From NCBI GenBank assembly GCA_025353305.1, contig JANXQX010000093.1, positions 1 through 19,275 on the forward strand: 19,275 nucleotides of DNA. The letters run 5' to 3'. The notes under the pieces were generated by a model. It saw only the letters and a list, made by a program, of their open reading frames with translations. It ran no database searches and had not been told where the DNA came from. Source of the stretch: Holophagaceae bacterium (GTDB lineage Bacteria > Acidobacteriota > Holophagae > Holophagales > Holophagaceae). The position numbers and the translations under genes are program-made. Shown here one piece after another: positions 7,142 to 14,669 of this stretch (position 1 is its first letter; every line of letters begins with the position of its first letter).

Positions 7142-8383
7142 TCACCAGCCGCGCATCACGTTGGCTTTGTAGACCCGATCGAGGGCCAGCACGAAGGCGC
7201 CGGTGCGGTAGGTGCAGCCGTGCTTGACCACCATGGCGTGAACATCTTGGAAGGCTTGGATCATGATTTTTTCTTCTTTCTGGAAAACCTCAGCCTCCTC
7301 CCAGAAAAACTGCTGGAGGTTCTGGACCCATTCAAAGTAGGAAACGGTCACCCCGCCTGCATTGGCGAGGATGTCCGGGATCACGGTCACGCCCTTGTCC
7401 CGGAGGATGTGATCCGCGCCGGTGGTGGTGGGGGCGTTGGCGCCTTCGACGATGAGCCTGGCTTTCACGTCCGGCGCGGTTTCCTTGTTGATGACGCCCC
7501 CCAGGGCGGCGGGGATCAGGATGTCGCAGTCCTGGGCGAAGACCGTGCTGGCATCAAAGGCATCGCCCCCGGTGAATCCACCCACCCCCTTGTGCTCCTT
7601 GACGTAGGCCATGAGCGCTCGCACATCCAGGCCCTCGGATAAACGCACGGCGCCCGTGTGGTCCGCCACGGCCACGATCTTCGCGCCCATTTCGTCCAGG
7701 AATTTCGCAGTGTAGGAACCCACATTGCCAAAGCCTTGCAACACCACCCGAGCGCCTTCCAGGGTCAGCCCAAGCGCCCCGCAGGCTTCGCGGGTGATGA
7801 TGGCCACGCCCTTGCCGGTGGCGGCTTCGCGGCCCTGGCTGCCACCCAGTTCGATGGGCTTTCCGGTGACGCAGGCGGGCTGGTAGCCAGCCTTGCGGCC
7901 GTACTCGTCCATGACCCAGGCCATGGTCTGGGCGTTGGTGTTCACGTCGGGCGCGGGGATGTCGCGGGTGGGCCCGAGCACCATGCTGATCTTGGCGATG
8001 TAGCGGCGGGTCAGGCTCTCCAATTCATGGAGGCTCATCTTGGAAGGGTCGCATTGCACACCGCCCTTGGCGCCGCCGAAGGGGATGTTCACCACGGCGG
8101 TCTTCCAGGTCATCAGGCTGGCCAGGGCGCGCACATCGTCCAGGTCGACCTCGGGGTGGTACCGGATGCCGCCTTTCTGGGGGCCACGGACGCCGTTATG
8201 TTGGACCCGGAATCCGTGAAAGACCTTCATGCTGCCGTCATCCATGCGGATGGGCAGGGCCACGGATACTTCCCGGTAGGGCGTTTTCAAAATGTCCCGG
8301 AATTCCGCAGGCATTTCAAGAATGTCTGCAGCCTCATCAAACTGCCGGTTGACGTTCTCGAACAGATTGATGTGCTCGGTCAT
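7142..8383 (-). CDS. gdhA: Glutamate dehydrogenase (Glu/Leu/Phe/Val family)
   Basis: This 413-aa enzyme should interconvert glutamate and 2-oxoglutarate plus ammonia with NAD(P). Substrate and catalytic residues are in place: K70 in GPQKGGIRYHP, K94 in LMTWKTAVVN, K106 in PFGGAKGG and D146 in PAPDVNTN. The nucleotide fold shows GFGNVG at 217-222 followed by AVADHTGA. Length fits the hexameric bacterial type. The TPYREVSVALPIRMDDG beginning is typical, and GGGGGAA four bases before ATG 8383 marks the start. It is followed by a large inverted repeat and then the GAPDH-guaD-mpg operon, so it is probably a separate transcription unit. Confidence 0.95.
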   Translation of the reverse strand: MTEHINLFENVNRQFDEAADILEMPAEFRDILKTPYREVSVALPIRMDDGSMKVFHGFRVQHNGVRGPQKGGIRYHPEVDLDDVRALASLMTWKTAVVNIPFGGAKGGVQCDPSKMSLHELESLTRRYIAKISMVLGPTRDIPAPDVNTNAQTMAWVMDEYGRKAGYQPACVTGKPIELGGSQGREAATGKGVAIITREACGALGLTLEGARVVLQGFGNVGSYTAKFLDEMGAKIVAVADHTGAVRLSEGLDVRALMAYVKEHKGVGGFTGGDAFDASTVFAQDCDILIPAALGGVINKETAPDVKARLIVEGANAPTTTGADHILRDKGVTVIPDILANAGGVTVSYFEWVQNLQQFFWEEAEVFQKEEKIMIQAFQDVHAMVVKHGCTYRTGAFVLALDRVYKANVMRGW

Positions 8384-8497
8384 GGTTCCCCCGTGAGGGA
8401 TCCAGCCTATCTGCTTCTGGAAAACACAAAAGAAATTCTCAAGCGGGGAAAGCGCTTGTTTCAGGCCATTGGGGATTTTTTCGGTTGGATTGGCGGA

Positions 8498-9112
8498 TTA
8501 CTTGATGGTTCCCGGCCACATCAGGTACTGGATGTTGCCCACGCCGTAGAATTCTCCGCCGCCGCCGGCATCAACCTTTTTAATGCAGCTAACCCGGATC
8601 ATCTGGCGATTGTTGTAGGAAAGGGTCACATCCATGACCTTCGGGCTTGAGGGGTTCATGCGGACTTCAGAGACCTTCATGTCGGCCCAGACATGTACCG
8701 GAAGACCCTTGATCAGGCGGTAGATGCCAGCATTGAAAGCCATTCGCGCATCTTCAATGCCATAGCCTTCTTCAGGGGCGCGGGGCAGGTCGTCCAGGCG
8801 GGTTGCGAGGTGGGCGATTCCGAGGGTCTTCATTTCCTCAGGGGTCAGGGAAATTTTGAGATCCTTGGATTCTTTGTGGAACCACCAGGCGGAAGGGAAA
8901 ACAACATCAGGGCTGATGGGCGCGATGAGGATCAGGTGTTTAAAGTTCTTCCAGGCCGCCAGATATTGAAGATGGGGCAGGATCGCGCCGGGAGTCTGAG
9001 CGGCGGTGGGTGGGACATTTGGAATAGGGCCTTCCTTATTCTCACAACCCAGGGAGAACACCAGCGCAGTCAGCACCCCAAACCCTGTGATGTTTCGTCC
9101 GATCCTTGCCAT
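8498..9112 (-). CDS. Putative lipoprotein of unknown function
   Basis: The 204-aa protein begins with a basic N-terminus (MARIGRN), a hydrophobic segment and SLGC at residues 20-23. This is an acceptable but imperfect lipobox, after which it would be anchored in the membrane by C23. I do not recognise the mature domain. GGAGG four bases before ATG 9112 fixes the start. It lies upstream of gdhA on the same strand with a 114-base gap and is divergent from rlmH. The 114-base gap holds a weak AAGCG/CGCTT stem but no clear terminator. Confidence 0.8.
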   Translation of the reverse strand: MARIGRNITGFGVLTALVFSLGCENKEGPIPNVPPTAAQTPGAILPHLQYLAAWKNFKHLILIAPISPDVVFPSAWWFHKESKDLKISLTPEEMKTLGIAHLATRLDDLPRAPEEGYGIEDARMAFNAGIYRLIKGLPVHVWADMKVSEVRMNPSSPKVMDVTLSYNNRQMIRVSCIKKVDAGGGGEFYGVGNIQYLMWPGTIK

Positions 9113-9213
9113 ATGGCCTCCGATGACCGTTTACTCTGGAATCTTCCCGTGGTTTTACAACTACTTCCAAACTTATTCTAATCTTTGCTGAAAAATGCTT
9201 AAGAAGGTGACTA

Positions 9214-9675
9214 ATGTCATATCCTTTCCGGCTCTATGTTTTCGGCCGACCCAAGCTGGCCTGTGCACGGGAATGGGAAGCCCATTACCTTGCCATGTTG
9301 AAACCCCACGCCCGGCTGGACCTGGTGGAGCTGGCCGAAGGCCGTGGCAATCCTGCCCAGCAATTAAAGGACGAAGCCGCCCGCCTCTTGCCCAAGTTGG
9401 CGGCCCATCAATGTCCGGTGCTGCTCACTCCCGAGGCCCCGGCGCAAAGCTCCGAGGTCTTTGCAGACTGGCTGGGCAAAGCCATGGACCAGGGGCTGAG
9501 CCTGGGTTTCGCCATCGGCAGCAGCCACGGCTTTGATGCGGGCGTTAAGACCGCCATCACTGAAAAACGTTCACTCGGCCCCATGACCTTTCCGCATGAT
9601 TTGACCCGCGTGATGTTCCTGGAGCAGCTCTATCGTGCCTTTGCGATCCTGAAGGGCTCGCCGTACCACAAGTGA
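9214..9675 (+). CDS. rlmH: 23S rRNA (pseudouridine1915-N3)-methyltransferase RlmH
   Basis: This 153-aa SPOUT-class methyltransferase uses S-adenosylmethionine to methylate pseudouridine 1915 in helix 69 of 23S rRNA. The family's C-terminal knot signature is clear: FAIGSSHGF (100-107, usually IGG-x-x-G), LGPMTFPHDL (121-130) and LEQLYRAFAILKGSPYH (136-152). Length is typical. AAGAAGGTGA just before ATG 9214 is a good ribosome site. The second Gly of the usual IGG motif is Ser here, a mild variation. It converges with meaB across an inverted repeat. Confidence 0.95.
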   Translation: MSYPFRLYVFGRPKLACAREWEAHYLAMLKPHARLDLVELAEGRGNPAQQLKDEAARLLPKLAAHQCPVLLTPEAPAQSSEVFADWLGKAMDQGLSLGFAIGSSHGFDAGVKTAITEKRSLGPMTFPHDLTRVMFLEQLYRAFAILKGSPYHK

Positions 9676-9750
9676 GTCCTGTGTCCCGGGTCCTGGGATA
9701 GCAACGATGCACGCTTAAACCCCAGGACTCAAGACCCAGGACCCAGGACC
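9676..9750. terminator. Word-repeat inverted repeat between convergent rlmH and meaB
   Basis: The left arm (9676-9698) is GTCCTGTGTCCCGGGTCCTGGG. The right arm (9720-9750) repeats CCCAGGAC three times around CTCAAGAC and is largely its reverse complement. It starts on the base after the rlmH stop and runs into the last codons of meaB. It probably acts as a shared bidirectional terminator, though no U-tract follows. Confidence 0.6.
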
Positions 9751-10667
9751 TGTTCAACGGCAGCGTAGGGATCGAGTTTCCGCTTGGCGATGGCTGTGAT
9801 GAGTTCCTGGATGCGCTTCCCGGCCCTGGTTCTGGCGCGACGGGAGGCTTCCTCGGCCAAAAGGGAATCAAAACGGAGCTTGGCCCGTTCCTGGGCCTTG
9901 CGCTCGAGGCCACCACTGCCGCGCAACCAGGCTCCGTGCTCGTGGACCCGCTCCAACAATTCCTGAATGCCCATGCCTTGCGTGGCGATGACCCGGCAGG
10001 CGGGCGGGTCCCAGTCCTTGGGCGGGCTCAGGCTCTTCATGGCCTCGATTTCCTGCTCCACCTGCTCGACGCCGTCACGGTCAGCCTTGTTGATGACGAA
10101 GAGATCCGCAACTTCCATGATGCCGGCCTTGATGGCCTGGATTTCGTCTCCCAGGCCCGGCACCAGCAGCACGGCGCAGGTATGAACGCAACTCACCACG
10201 TCCACTTCGTCTTGCCCCACGCCCACGGTTTCCACGATCACCGTGTCGAAGCCCGCGGCATCCAGCAGATCAATGGCGTCCTGGGTGGCCCGTGCCAGCC
10301 CGCCCAAGGCACCGCGTGTGGCCATGCTCCGGATGAAGATTCCAGGATCCTGCGCGATGCGGCCCATGCGGATCCGGTCCCCCAGGATGGCGCCGCCACT
10401 GAAAGGCGAGGTGGGATCCACCGCGAGGATCCCGACTTTCTGGCCCTTCTCAAGCAGGGCCCGGGCGAGCTGATCGGTCAGGGTGGATTTACCCGATCCC
10501 GGGGCCCCCGTGAGCCCCAGAACCGTGGCTTTGCCGAGATGGGGCCAGACCCTGGCCATGAGCGGCCTGGCCTGCGTGTGGCCATTCTCCATCCAACTGA
10601 TGGCCCGGGCCAAGGCCCGCGCATTGCCTTTCAAGAGGGGCCCCAACAGATCGTCAGCGGTCTTCAT
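9729..10667 (-). CDS. meaB: Methylmalonyl-CoA mutase-associated GTPase MeaB (ArgK/LAO family)
   Basis: This 312-aa G3E-type GTPase chaperones adenosylcobalamin loading and protects methylmalonyl-CoA mutase-like enzymes. Walker A is GAPGSGKST (54-62). DPTSPFSGGAILGDRIRM, ETVGVGQDEVDV and the specificity motif NKAD follow in the order expected for MeaB. The C-terminus is entirely built from the downstream repeat (VLGPGS then stop at 9731-9729), so the repeat appears to have replaced the native tail. ATG 10667 has no visible Shine-Dalgarno. No mutase subunit gene lies in this window, so its client is encoded elsewhere. Confidence 0.93.
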   Translation of the reverse strand: MKTADDLLGPLLKGNARALARAISWMENGHTQARPLMARVWPHLGKATVLGLTGAPGSGKSTLTDQLARALLEKGQKVGILAVDPTSPFSGGAILGDRIRMGRIAQDPGIFIRSMATRGALGGLARATQDAIDLLDAAGFDTVIVETVGVGQDEVDVVSCVHTCAVLLVPGLGDEIQAIKAGIMEVADLFVINKADRDGVEQVEQEIEAMKSLSPPKDWDPPACRVIATQGMGIQELLERVHEHGAWLRGSGGLERKAQERAKLRFDSLLAEEASRRARTRAGKRIQELITAIAKRKLDPYAAVEQVLGPGS

Positions 10668-10716
10668 GTGCTAAGTATGCCTGTCAATCTTCGTGCTCGA
10701 TCGAATCCGGTCGAAA

Positions 10717-10725
10717 TGTTAGACT
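10717..10725 (+). promoter_or_regulatory. Candidate extended -10 promoter for the double zinc-ribbon gene
   Basis: TGTTAGACT (TG plus TAGACT) lies 20 bases before ATG 10745, in the divergent gap with meaB. No -35 box is evident. TAGACT also occurs at 12347-12352, just before tRNA-Pro, and at 7001-6996 before the GAPDH gene. Confidence 0.35.
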
Positions 10726-10744
10726 TTCCTTTTGCCCAGAAGGG

Positions 10745-11134
10745 ATGTTCGAACATTTGATGGCTGCCAAAGGTTCCCCCCCCTCCGGACCGGCTGGTCC
10801 GAGCCCAGAAGACTCCGGGGTCATCCGCCTGCAGAAGCCAGCTCCGCGAACTGATGTGCCAACGCTGCGTGAGAAGACATGCGCCACTTGTGGCTCAGGC
10901 TTTACGGTCACACCGGATCAAAAATTTTTTCTCTGCCCCAAATGCTATTCCAAGGAATTCCACCGGACTTCTAAATCACGAAGCGCGGGAACCCAAGTGC
11001 TCACTCACATCACTTGTGTGGAGTGCGGAACCTCCGAGTACCTGAGCTTTGTTCCGCAAGATGCTTCCCTGGCGCTGTGCAAGGCCTGTTTTGGCCGCCG
11101 CAAGCGGGAACAAAATGCCGACCCCCGTCACTAA
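10745..11134 (+). CDS. Double zinc-ribbon protein
   Basis: The 129-aa protein has a Pro/Ser-rich N-terminal tail (1-40) and four CxxC knuckles: C46/C49, C64/C67, C91/C94 and C112/C115. These should form two zinc ribbons. The second (ITCVECGT...LCKACF) resembles the small CxxCx zinc-binding ribbons found in many bacteria; function is unknown, with nucleic-acid or protein binding most likely. Start choice is uncertain. AGAAGGG touches ATG 10745, which is too close, and it lies 15 bases from ATG 10760, which is rather far. The next gene follows after 22 bases, suggesting co-transcription. Confidence 0.85.
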   Translation: MFEHLMAAKGSPPSGPAGPSPEDSGVIRLQKPAPRTDVPTLREKTCATCGSGFTVTPDQKFFLCPKCYSKEFHRTSKSRSAGTQVLTHITCVECGTSEYLSFVPQDASLALCKACFGRRKREQNADPRH

Positions 11135-11156
11135 CTTTCACACCTAGGAGTTTTAC

Positions 11157-12341
11157 ATGCGTTTGATGAACGTGCTGCCCTTCAGTCTTACCGCCATCCT
11201 GGCCGCCCAGACCGCGTTGACCCCAGCTCCCCAGGCCACTAAGCCACCGGAAAAGGCAAATAATGCCACTGGTGCCGCTGGTGCGGCCATAGAAGCCCCC
11301 AAGGCCAATCCCCAGGAAACCAAGTTCGCCAAGGACACCCTTTCGTCGGTCCTGGATGCAGTCAACAACGCCTGGTTCGGTCAGCCTTACCAGAACATCA
11401 CTGCCGTTAAGATGGATGGTTCCGTAAGGGTGATCCTCTCCGCCTCTGCCATCAACGCGAAGGTCGCTGCGGACACCGCCGGCCAGATCAAGGGTGGGGC
11501 CACCAAAAGCGGCAATGCCAACGTGAACATCAAGACCACCTACTTCGCCAACGGCGACTTCAAGACTGATTTCACCGGCGATCTCGGCAATGGCATCTGG
11601 ACCCGCGTGGGCAACAAGGGCTTCCTGTACAGCAAGGAATTGAACGCCTACACGACCCGCGTGGATCCCGGTCCGGCGGACGCCCCGCTTTCCTACATGG
11701 GCTGGTTCCGCGAAGTGATCATCGACATCCGCAAGGTCTACTCAGAATCCACTGCTTTCACCGCGACTATGGGCAAGGAAGAGACTGCGGGCGGCGAGAC
11801 GCTTCAGACGCTCACTTTCAACGCGCCCACTGGCGCCTACGACCCGAAAAAGCGGGAGCAGAACCTTAGCGAAACCCTGGGCTTCTGGAAACGCGGCCGC
11901 ATGGACCTGACTTTCGAAAAGACTTCCAAGCTGCCCAGCAAGCTCAACTACACCAACGAAGCCAACGGCATCCGCACAAGTTTCGATTTCAGCTACAACA
12001 AGGGCAAGCTCCAGAACATTGCCATCAGCAATCACAGCAAAGGCTTCGACGGCCCAGGCTCCCTGCGCATTTCCTATGACGCCAACGGCCTGATGAAGAC
12101 CGTCGCCGGTGAGCTCAACAGCCAGCAGAAAAAGGTCGCCTTTGATCTGAACCTGAGCTGGGCCAAGGATCTCAAGTCTTCATCGATCGCGGCCCTGCCC
12201 CCCGCAGGCGCCAAGAAAATGGGTGGCGACGAACAGGAAACCCTCATGCTCGTCGGCGTCGCCGGCAACGTGATGGACCTGCAGCGCGCCGGCTGGAACA
12301 TCATGGCCCCCAAAGTCTCCGCCAACTCCCCATCCAAATAA
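11157..12341 (+). CDS. Secreted protein of unknown function, 394 aa
   Basis: A signal peptide is visible (MRLMNVLPFSLTAILAAQ, cut probably near AQT or PQA), followed by a Pro/Ala-rich linker (about 20-55). The rest alternates polar and hydrophobic residues as in beta-sheet proteins (for example GDFKTDFTGDLGNGIWTRVGNKGFLYSKE), so a periplasmic or outer-membrane-facing beta-rich fold is likely. This could be LolA-like, but I see no defining motif. No lipobox Cys follows the signal. AGGAG six bases before ATG fixes the start. It ends 20 bases before tRNA-Pro and the insertion site, and no terminator is visible in that gap. Confidence 0.85.
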   Translation: MRLMNVLPFSLTAILAAQTALTPAPQATKPPEKANNATGAAGAAIEAPKANPQETKFAKDTLSSVLDAVNNAWFGQPYQNITAVKMDGSVRVILSASAINAKVAADTAGQIKGGATKSGNANVNIKTTYFANGDFKTDFTGDLGNGIWTRVGNKGFLYSKELNAYTTRVDPGPADAPLSYMGWFREVIIDIRKVYSESTAFTATMGKEETAGGETLQTLTFNAPTGAYDPKKREQNLSETLGFWKRGRMDLTFEKTSKLPSKLNYTNEANGIRTSFDFSYNKGKLQNIAISNHSKGFDGPGSLRISYDANGLMKTVAGELNSQQKKVAFDLNLSWAKDLKSSSIAALPPAGAKKMGGDEQETLMLVGVAGNVMDLQRAGWNIMAPKVSANSPSK

Positions 12342-12361
12342 CCCGTTAGACTAAAGACATT

Positions 12362-12440
<79 letters not shown>

Positions 12441-12468
12441 TAGAACCTAGCACTTACAAGCAAAACGT

Positions 12469-12496
12469 AGCCGGGGAAACCCGGCTTTTTTCTTTT
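12469..12496 (+). terminator. Rho-independent terminator inside the left element end
   Basis: The stem AGCCGGG (12469-12475), GAAA tetraloop and CCCGGCT (12480-12486) are followed by a T-tract broken by one C. It lies 31 bases after tRNA-Pro and now ends the tRNA transcript, in place of the native terminator displaced to 18941. It insulates the element from host read-through. Confidence 0.9.
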
Positions 12497-12514
12497 GGGT
12501 CATCACTGGGTCAT
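12496..12514 (+). repeat. Left arm-type site, shared 19-bp repeat
   Basis: TGGGTCATCACTGGGTCAT occurs here and again at 18745-18763 in the same orientation. It holds two GGGTCAT words 11 bases apart, one helical turn. It lies 55 bases inside the left att repeat. This is the placement expected for integrase arm-binding or directionality-factor sites. Confidence 0.7.
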
Positions 12515-12937
12515 CATCTGGATTGATTTCAGGTGATGGATCAGACGGAGGATTCATTCTGATGGGGAAGGGTGGGGACCGTGTCTATCCGATTCTTAGA
12601 GGGGAGATCAAGCAGACTGAATACACCTCGCCCACAAACGGACGGAGCTTTTCTTCCGGGGGGGGAGTACCTTTTCGACAGCAAGGTGGGAGGGGTGGAT
12701 CAGGATTCTATATACCCACACGCCTGGTTTTGAAGCGATGGGCAACCCTTGAAGGTCTTTCGAAATTCAATCGCTTCGAGGCTGAGGTTTTCAACCATCC
12801 CTGTTGGAACTCACTCTCAAGGACAGAAGTTCTCCAAGAAATCTTCGGCGGGTGAACGGGGATTATTTTGTTTTCCAGTGTTTGTAGATTCAATTCATGG
12901 ACGACCAGTTGTAGGGCCGGGAGATATCCTTCCTCTC
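12515..12937. other. Gap of about 420 bases without a supported gene
   Basis: Short open frames exist, including one from 12523 to 12855 with a TTG start. None has a ribosome site, recognisable domain or normal composition, and the longest is Gly/Ser-rich with a run of eight G around 12658-12665. The stretch may be degraded coding sequence from a former cargo gene or the deleted upstream part of the SRAP region. Confidence 0.5.
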
Positions 12938-13246
12938 ATGTGCGGTCGTGTAGTGGTCAAGAATCTTGGTTCCCTGGCATTGAGTCGGGGACTGCCGATA
13001 GGCGATGCCGTGCGGAACTACTTAGAGTCCGACCGCTTCAACGTCTCCCCCGGCATGCATGAGCTGCACAATCGCTGGCCAGTGGCACTCCCAACGGCGG
13101 GGCAGGAAGCGTGGCTGGACCGCACAATAAAGGCCATGGATCTCCTCTCCCTATTGGTGCCCACACAGGATGAAGAGGTTGAAGCTTACGAGGTGGGCAC
13201 CATCAGAGGCGATGGACTGAGCCTCACCAAGCCTTTAATCCACTAA
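12938..13246 (+). CDS. Truncated SRAP-family protein (YedK/HMCES) with internal in-frame deletion
   Basis: From ATG 12938 the 102-aa product starts MCGRVVV, the invariant SRAP N-terminus in which Met is removed and Cys2 bonds covalently to abasic sites in single-stranded DNA. RFNVSPG (33-39) matches the family RYN-x-AP motif. The sequence then jumps to LHNRWPVALP (43-52, family HDRMPVILP, His44), followed by WLD, LLVPTQDEEVEAYEVGT and DGLSL, which match the family C-terminus. Full-length SRAP is about 200-230 aa. The central part with the family's active-site Asn and Glu and the GFYEW region is missing, yet the frame is open. A weak GGGAGA lies 13 bases upstream. It could be a decayed gene or a mini-SRAP; catalysis as known is unlikely. 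Confidence 0.65.
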   Translation: MCGRVVVKNLGSLALSRGLPIGDAVRNYLESDRFNVSPGMHELHNRWPVALPTAGQEAWLDRTIKAMDLLSLLVPTQDEEVEAYEVGTIRGDGLSLTKPLIH

Positions 13247-13256
13247 GATAAGGTGC

Positions 13257-13664
13257 TTAATAACACCTATTGCCTTCAGAACGCCAATAAACGATCCGCC
13301 CGCCTTGATCAGTTTCAATGTATATATTGCACCAAAAAGTGGTTGTCCCACCTCCGTAAACTTGCCCTCCGGTTGTTGTTGCGGTTGCACCACCAAAATA
13401 ATTTGGCGTCACTGTGGTTTGTATTGGAGTCCTGTATGTGGGATTTTGCGCAGTGGCAGATTGTTGAAAAATATATACTATGTTCCCGTTTGGAAGGTGA
13501 TTTGAACTAGTTGAATATCCGTTTTTTCTCATGTAATCGTTGATATCGCTTCCACGCCAAGAATCCATTGTCCTTTGGAAGTTTTCACGACGTTTTTCCA
13601 AGCTTGGCCCAAGGCATCCTGTGAGGCTAATGAGCAGCAAAATTGATAGAACTTTTAGCTTCAT
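13257..13664 (-). CDS. Small lipoprotein, element cargo
   Basis: The 135-aa product has a short signal MKLKVLSILLLISLTGC with a textbook lipobox LTGC, so C17 is probably lipidated. The mature part has a charged helix (SLEKRRENFQRTMDSW), a Thr/Gly-rich low-complexity stretch (TATTTGGQVYGGGTTT) and a C-terminal beta-like end with a second Cys pair (WCNIYIETDQGGRIVYW...NRC). The start is ATG 13664, with GGAGG five bases before it; an in-frame TTG at 13676 overlaps the ribosome site and is not used. It converges with the SRAP remnant across 10 bases. Surface lipoproteins near element ends sometimes block superinfecting phage, but that is only inference. Confidence 0.85.
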   Translation of the reverse strand: MKLKVLSILLLISLTGCLGPSLEKRRENFQRTMDSWRGSDINDYMRKNGYSTSSNHLPNGNIVYIFQQSATAQNPTYRTPIQTTVTPNYFGGATATTTGGQVYGGGTTTFWCNIYIETDQGGRIVYWRSEGNRCY

Positions 13665-13684
13665 TTGATCCTCCAACTAGGAAT

Positions 13685-13719
13685 CTAACCCGTATATGTT
13701 AGCAAGTGGTAGGTGACAA
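13685..13719 (-). promoter_or_regulatory. Promoter of the element lipoprotein with operator-like palindrome
   Basis: On the minus strand TTGTCA (13719-13714) and TATACG (13696-13691) are 17 bases apart. CTAAC-N8-GTTAG (13685-13702) spans the -10 box and may bind a repressor. The gene therefore appears separately controlled from the replication operon. Confidence 0.45.
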
Positions 13720-13903
13720 GCCGTTTACTTAACAAAGTCAACTGGCCCACTTGGGAACTGGATATAAGAAGCGCGACAAAAGCAATCCAGCCTAGCAGAA
13801 ATCTCCGAGACCAGAGAAATCCTTAGCAATGCGGAAGGGGCTGTTCTCGCCATTCAGAACTCACATAAATGACCAGTCGATGCCCACGGATCGTCTGCGT
13901 GGT

Positions 13904-14389
13904 TTAGCTACGTATCCACCCAAAGGTAGATGCAAATGCCCTCGCCTGTCTCCTCCGTTCTTTTGCTGCTGGCCAAGTCTGGCTTCGATACTGGAGCCGA
14001 TGGCAACACCGGCACTCGATAGGAAAGCCACGGCCCTCCCAGAAGATACCGTTCCCAAGCGAATAGAGCTTCCTGGACCGCTTCCCGCAACTTGGGCAAA
14101 GAATGAACCATTGGGTCCGGTGATAGACCAAGACAATTTCGTGGTGCTCATCCAGTCCCACCCCTCCGAAAGGCCCCTTGAGGCACAGTCGGCTTCGATC
14201 CATCCAGAACCCCACACGCCGCTCCGTGCCTTTGGTCTTATTCCCTTGGAACATCCATCCTTGAACCTGGGGATGTTCTCGAAGCAATTTCTCAGGCTTG
14301 AGGACCCCAAAATCGAGACAAACACACCTCTCAATCAGAGTCTTGGCTGCGTGGCCCTCCCATTGTTTTCCGATGTCAAAACGTGCCAT
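13904..14389 (-). CDS. Zinc-ribbon protein of mobile-element type, unknown role
   Basis: The 161-aa protein has a central-to-C-terminal zinc ribbon: C98-PS-C101 and C126-RC-C129, with the context WFILCPSCGKRSRKLY...ECRCCHRLQYRSQ. I recognise this arrangement (CGRR-x-KLY ... CR-C-x-L-Y-SQ) from small phage and plasmid proteins of unknown function. The N-terminal part is basic-aromatic without a recognised fold. GAGGAA before ATG 14389 supports the start. It is last in the alpA-led minus-strand operon, 103 bases after the 58-aa gene. Larger open frames on the plus strand here lack any motif and are shadows. Confidence 0.78.
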   Translation of the reverse strand: MARFDIGKQWEGHAAKTLIERCVCLDFGVLKPEKLLREHPQVQGWMFQGNKTKGTERRVGFWMDRSRLCLKGPFGGVGLDEHHEIVLVYHRTQWFILCPSCGKRSRKLYSLGNGIFWEGRGFPIECRCCHRLQYRSQTWPAAKERRRQARAFASTFGWIRS

Positions 14390-14492
14390 GGTTCTTCCTC
14401 TTTCGATGACAGGGATACAAGGCCAGGCCCTTGGCGGCTCAATTTGATGGAGAGGATCGAAGATCTTAGGCCGCAGGCCCCGTCCCTGATTC

Positions 14493-14669
14493 TCACTTTC
14501 CTGAACCCGGACCTTTCACCACCTTCAGAGTCAATTCAGTCTGTTGGGGTGATTTCGCGGCTTCAGAGTTCCTCTTGGCCTGTCGGGCGCGTTTCTCAAT
14601 GCGCTTGTTGACGTAGGCGGCCCTTGCTTTGCGGCCAATATGCATCGCTTTATGTTCTTTGTGATCCAT
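14493..14669 (-). CDS. Small basic protein, 58 aa
   Basis: The product MDHKEHKAMHIGRKARAA... is rich in Lys, Arg and Ala and predicted helical over residues 10-38, with a polar tail. No family is recognised; nucleic-acid binding is a guess from charge. I chose ATG 14669 because CGAGGA stands six bases before it. A longer version from ATG 14690 has no ribosome site. It overlaps the end of the prim-pol gene by 20 bases, so translation is probably coupled. Confidence 0.6.
   Translation of the reverse strand: MDHKEHKAMHIGRKARAAYVNKRIEKRARQAKRNSEAAKSPQQTELTLKVVKGPGSGK

Noticed and set aside
9154..9184. rlmH promoter TTTACA ... TATTCT or TAATCT
   Set aside because: Spacing is 14 or 19 bases, both outside the normal range, so I did not call it.
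12523..12855. Plus-strand 110-aa open frame in the left part of the element
   Set aside because: TTG start, no ribosome site, Gly/Ser-rich composition and a run of eight G; not convincing as a gene.
13829..14611. Plus-strand 260-aa open frame
   Set aside because: It overlaps the minus-strand zinc-ribbon gene, which has a clear CxxC pair, good ribosome site and operon position; the plus-strand product is Pro/Leu/Ser-rich with no motif.
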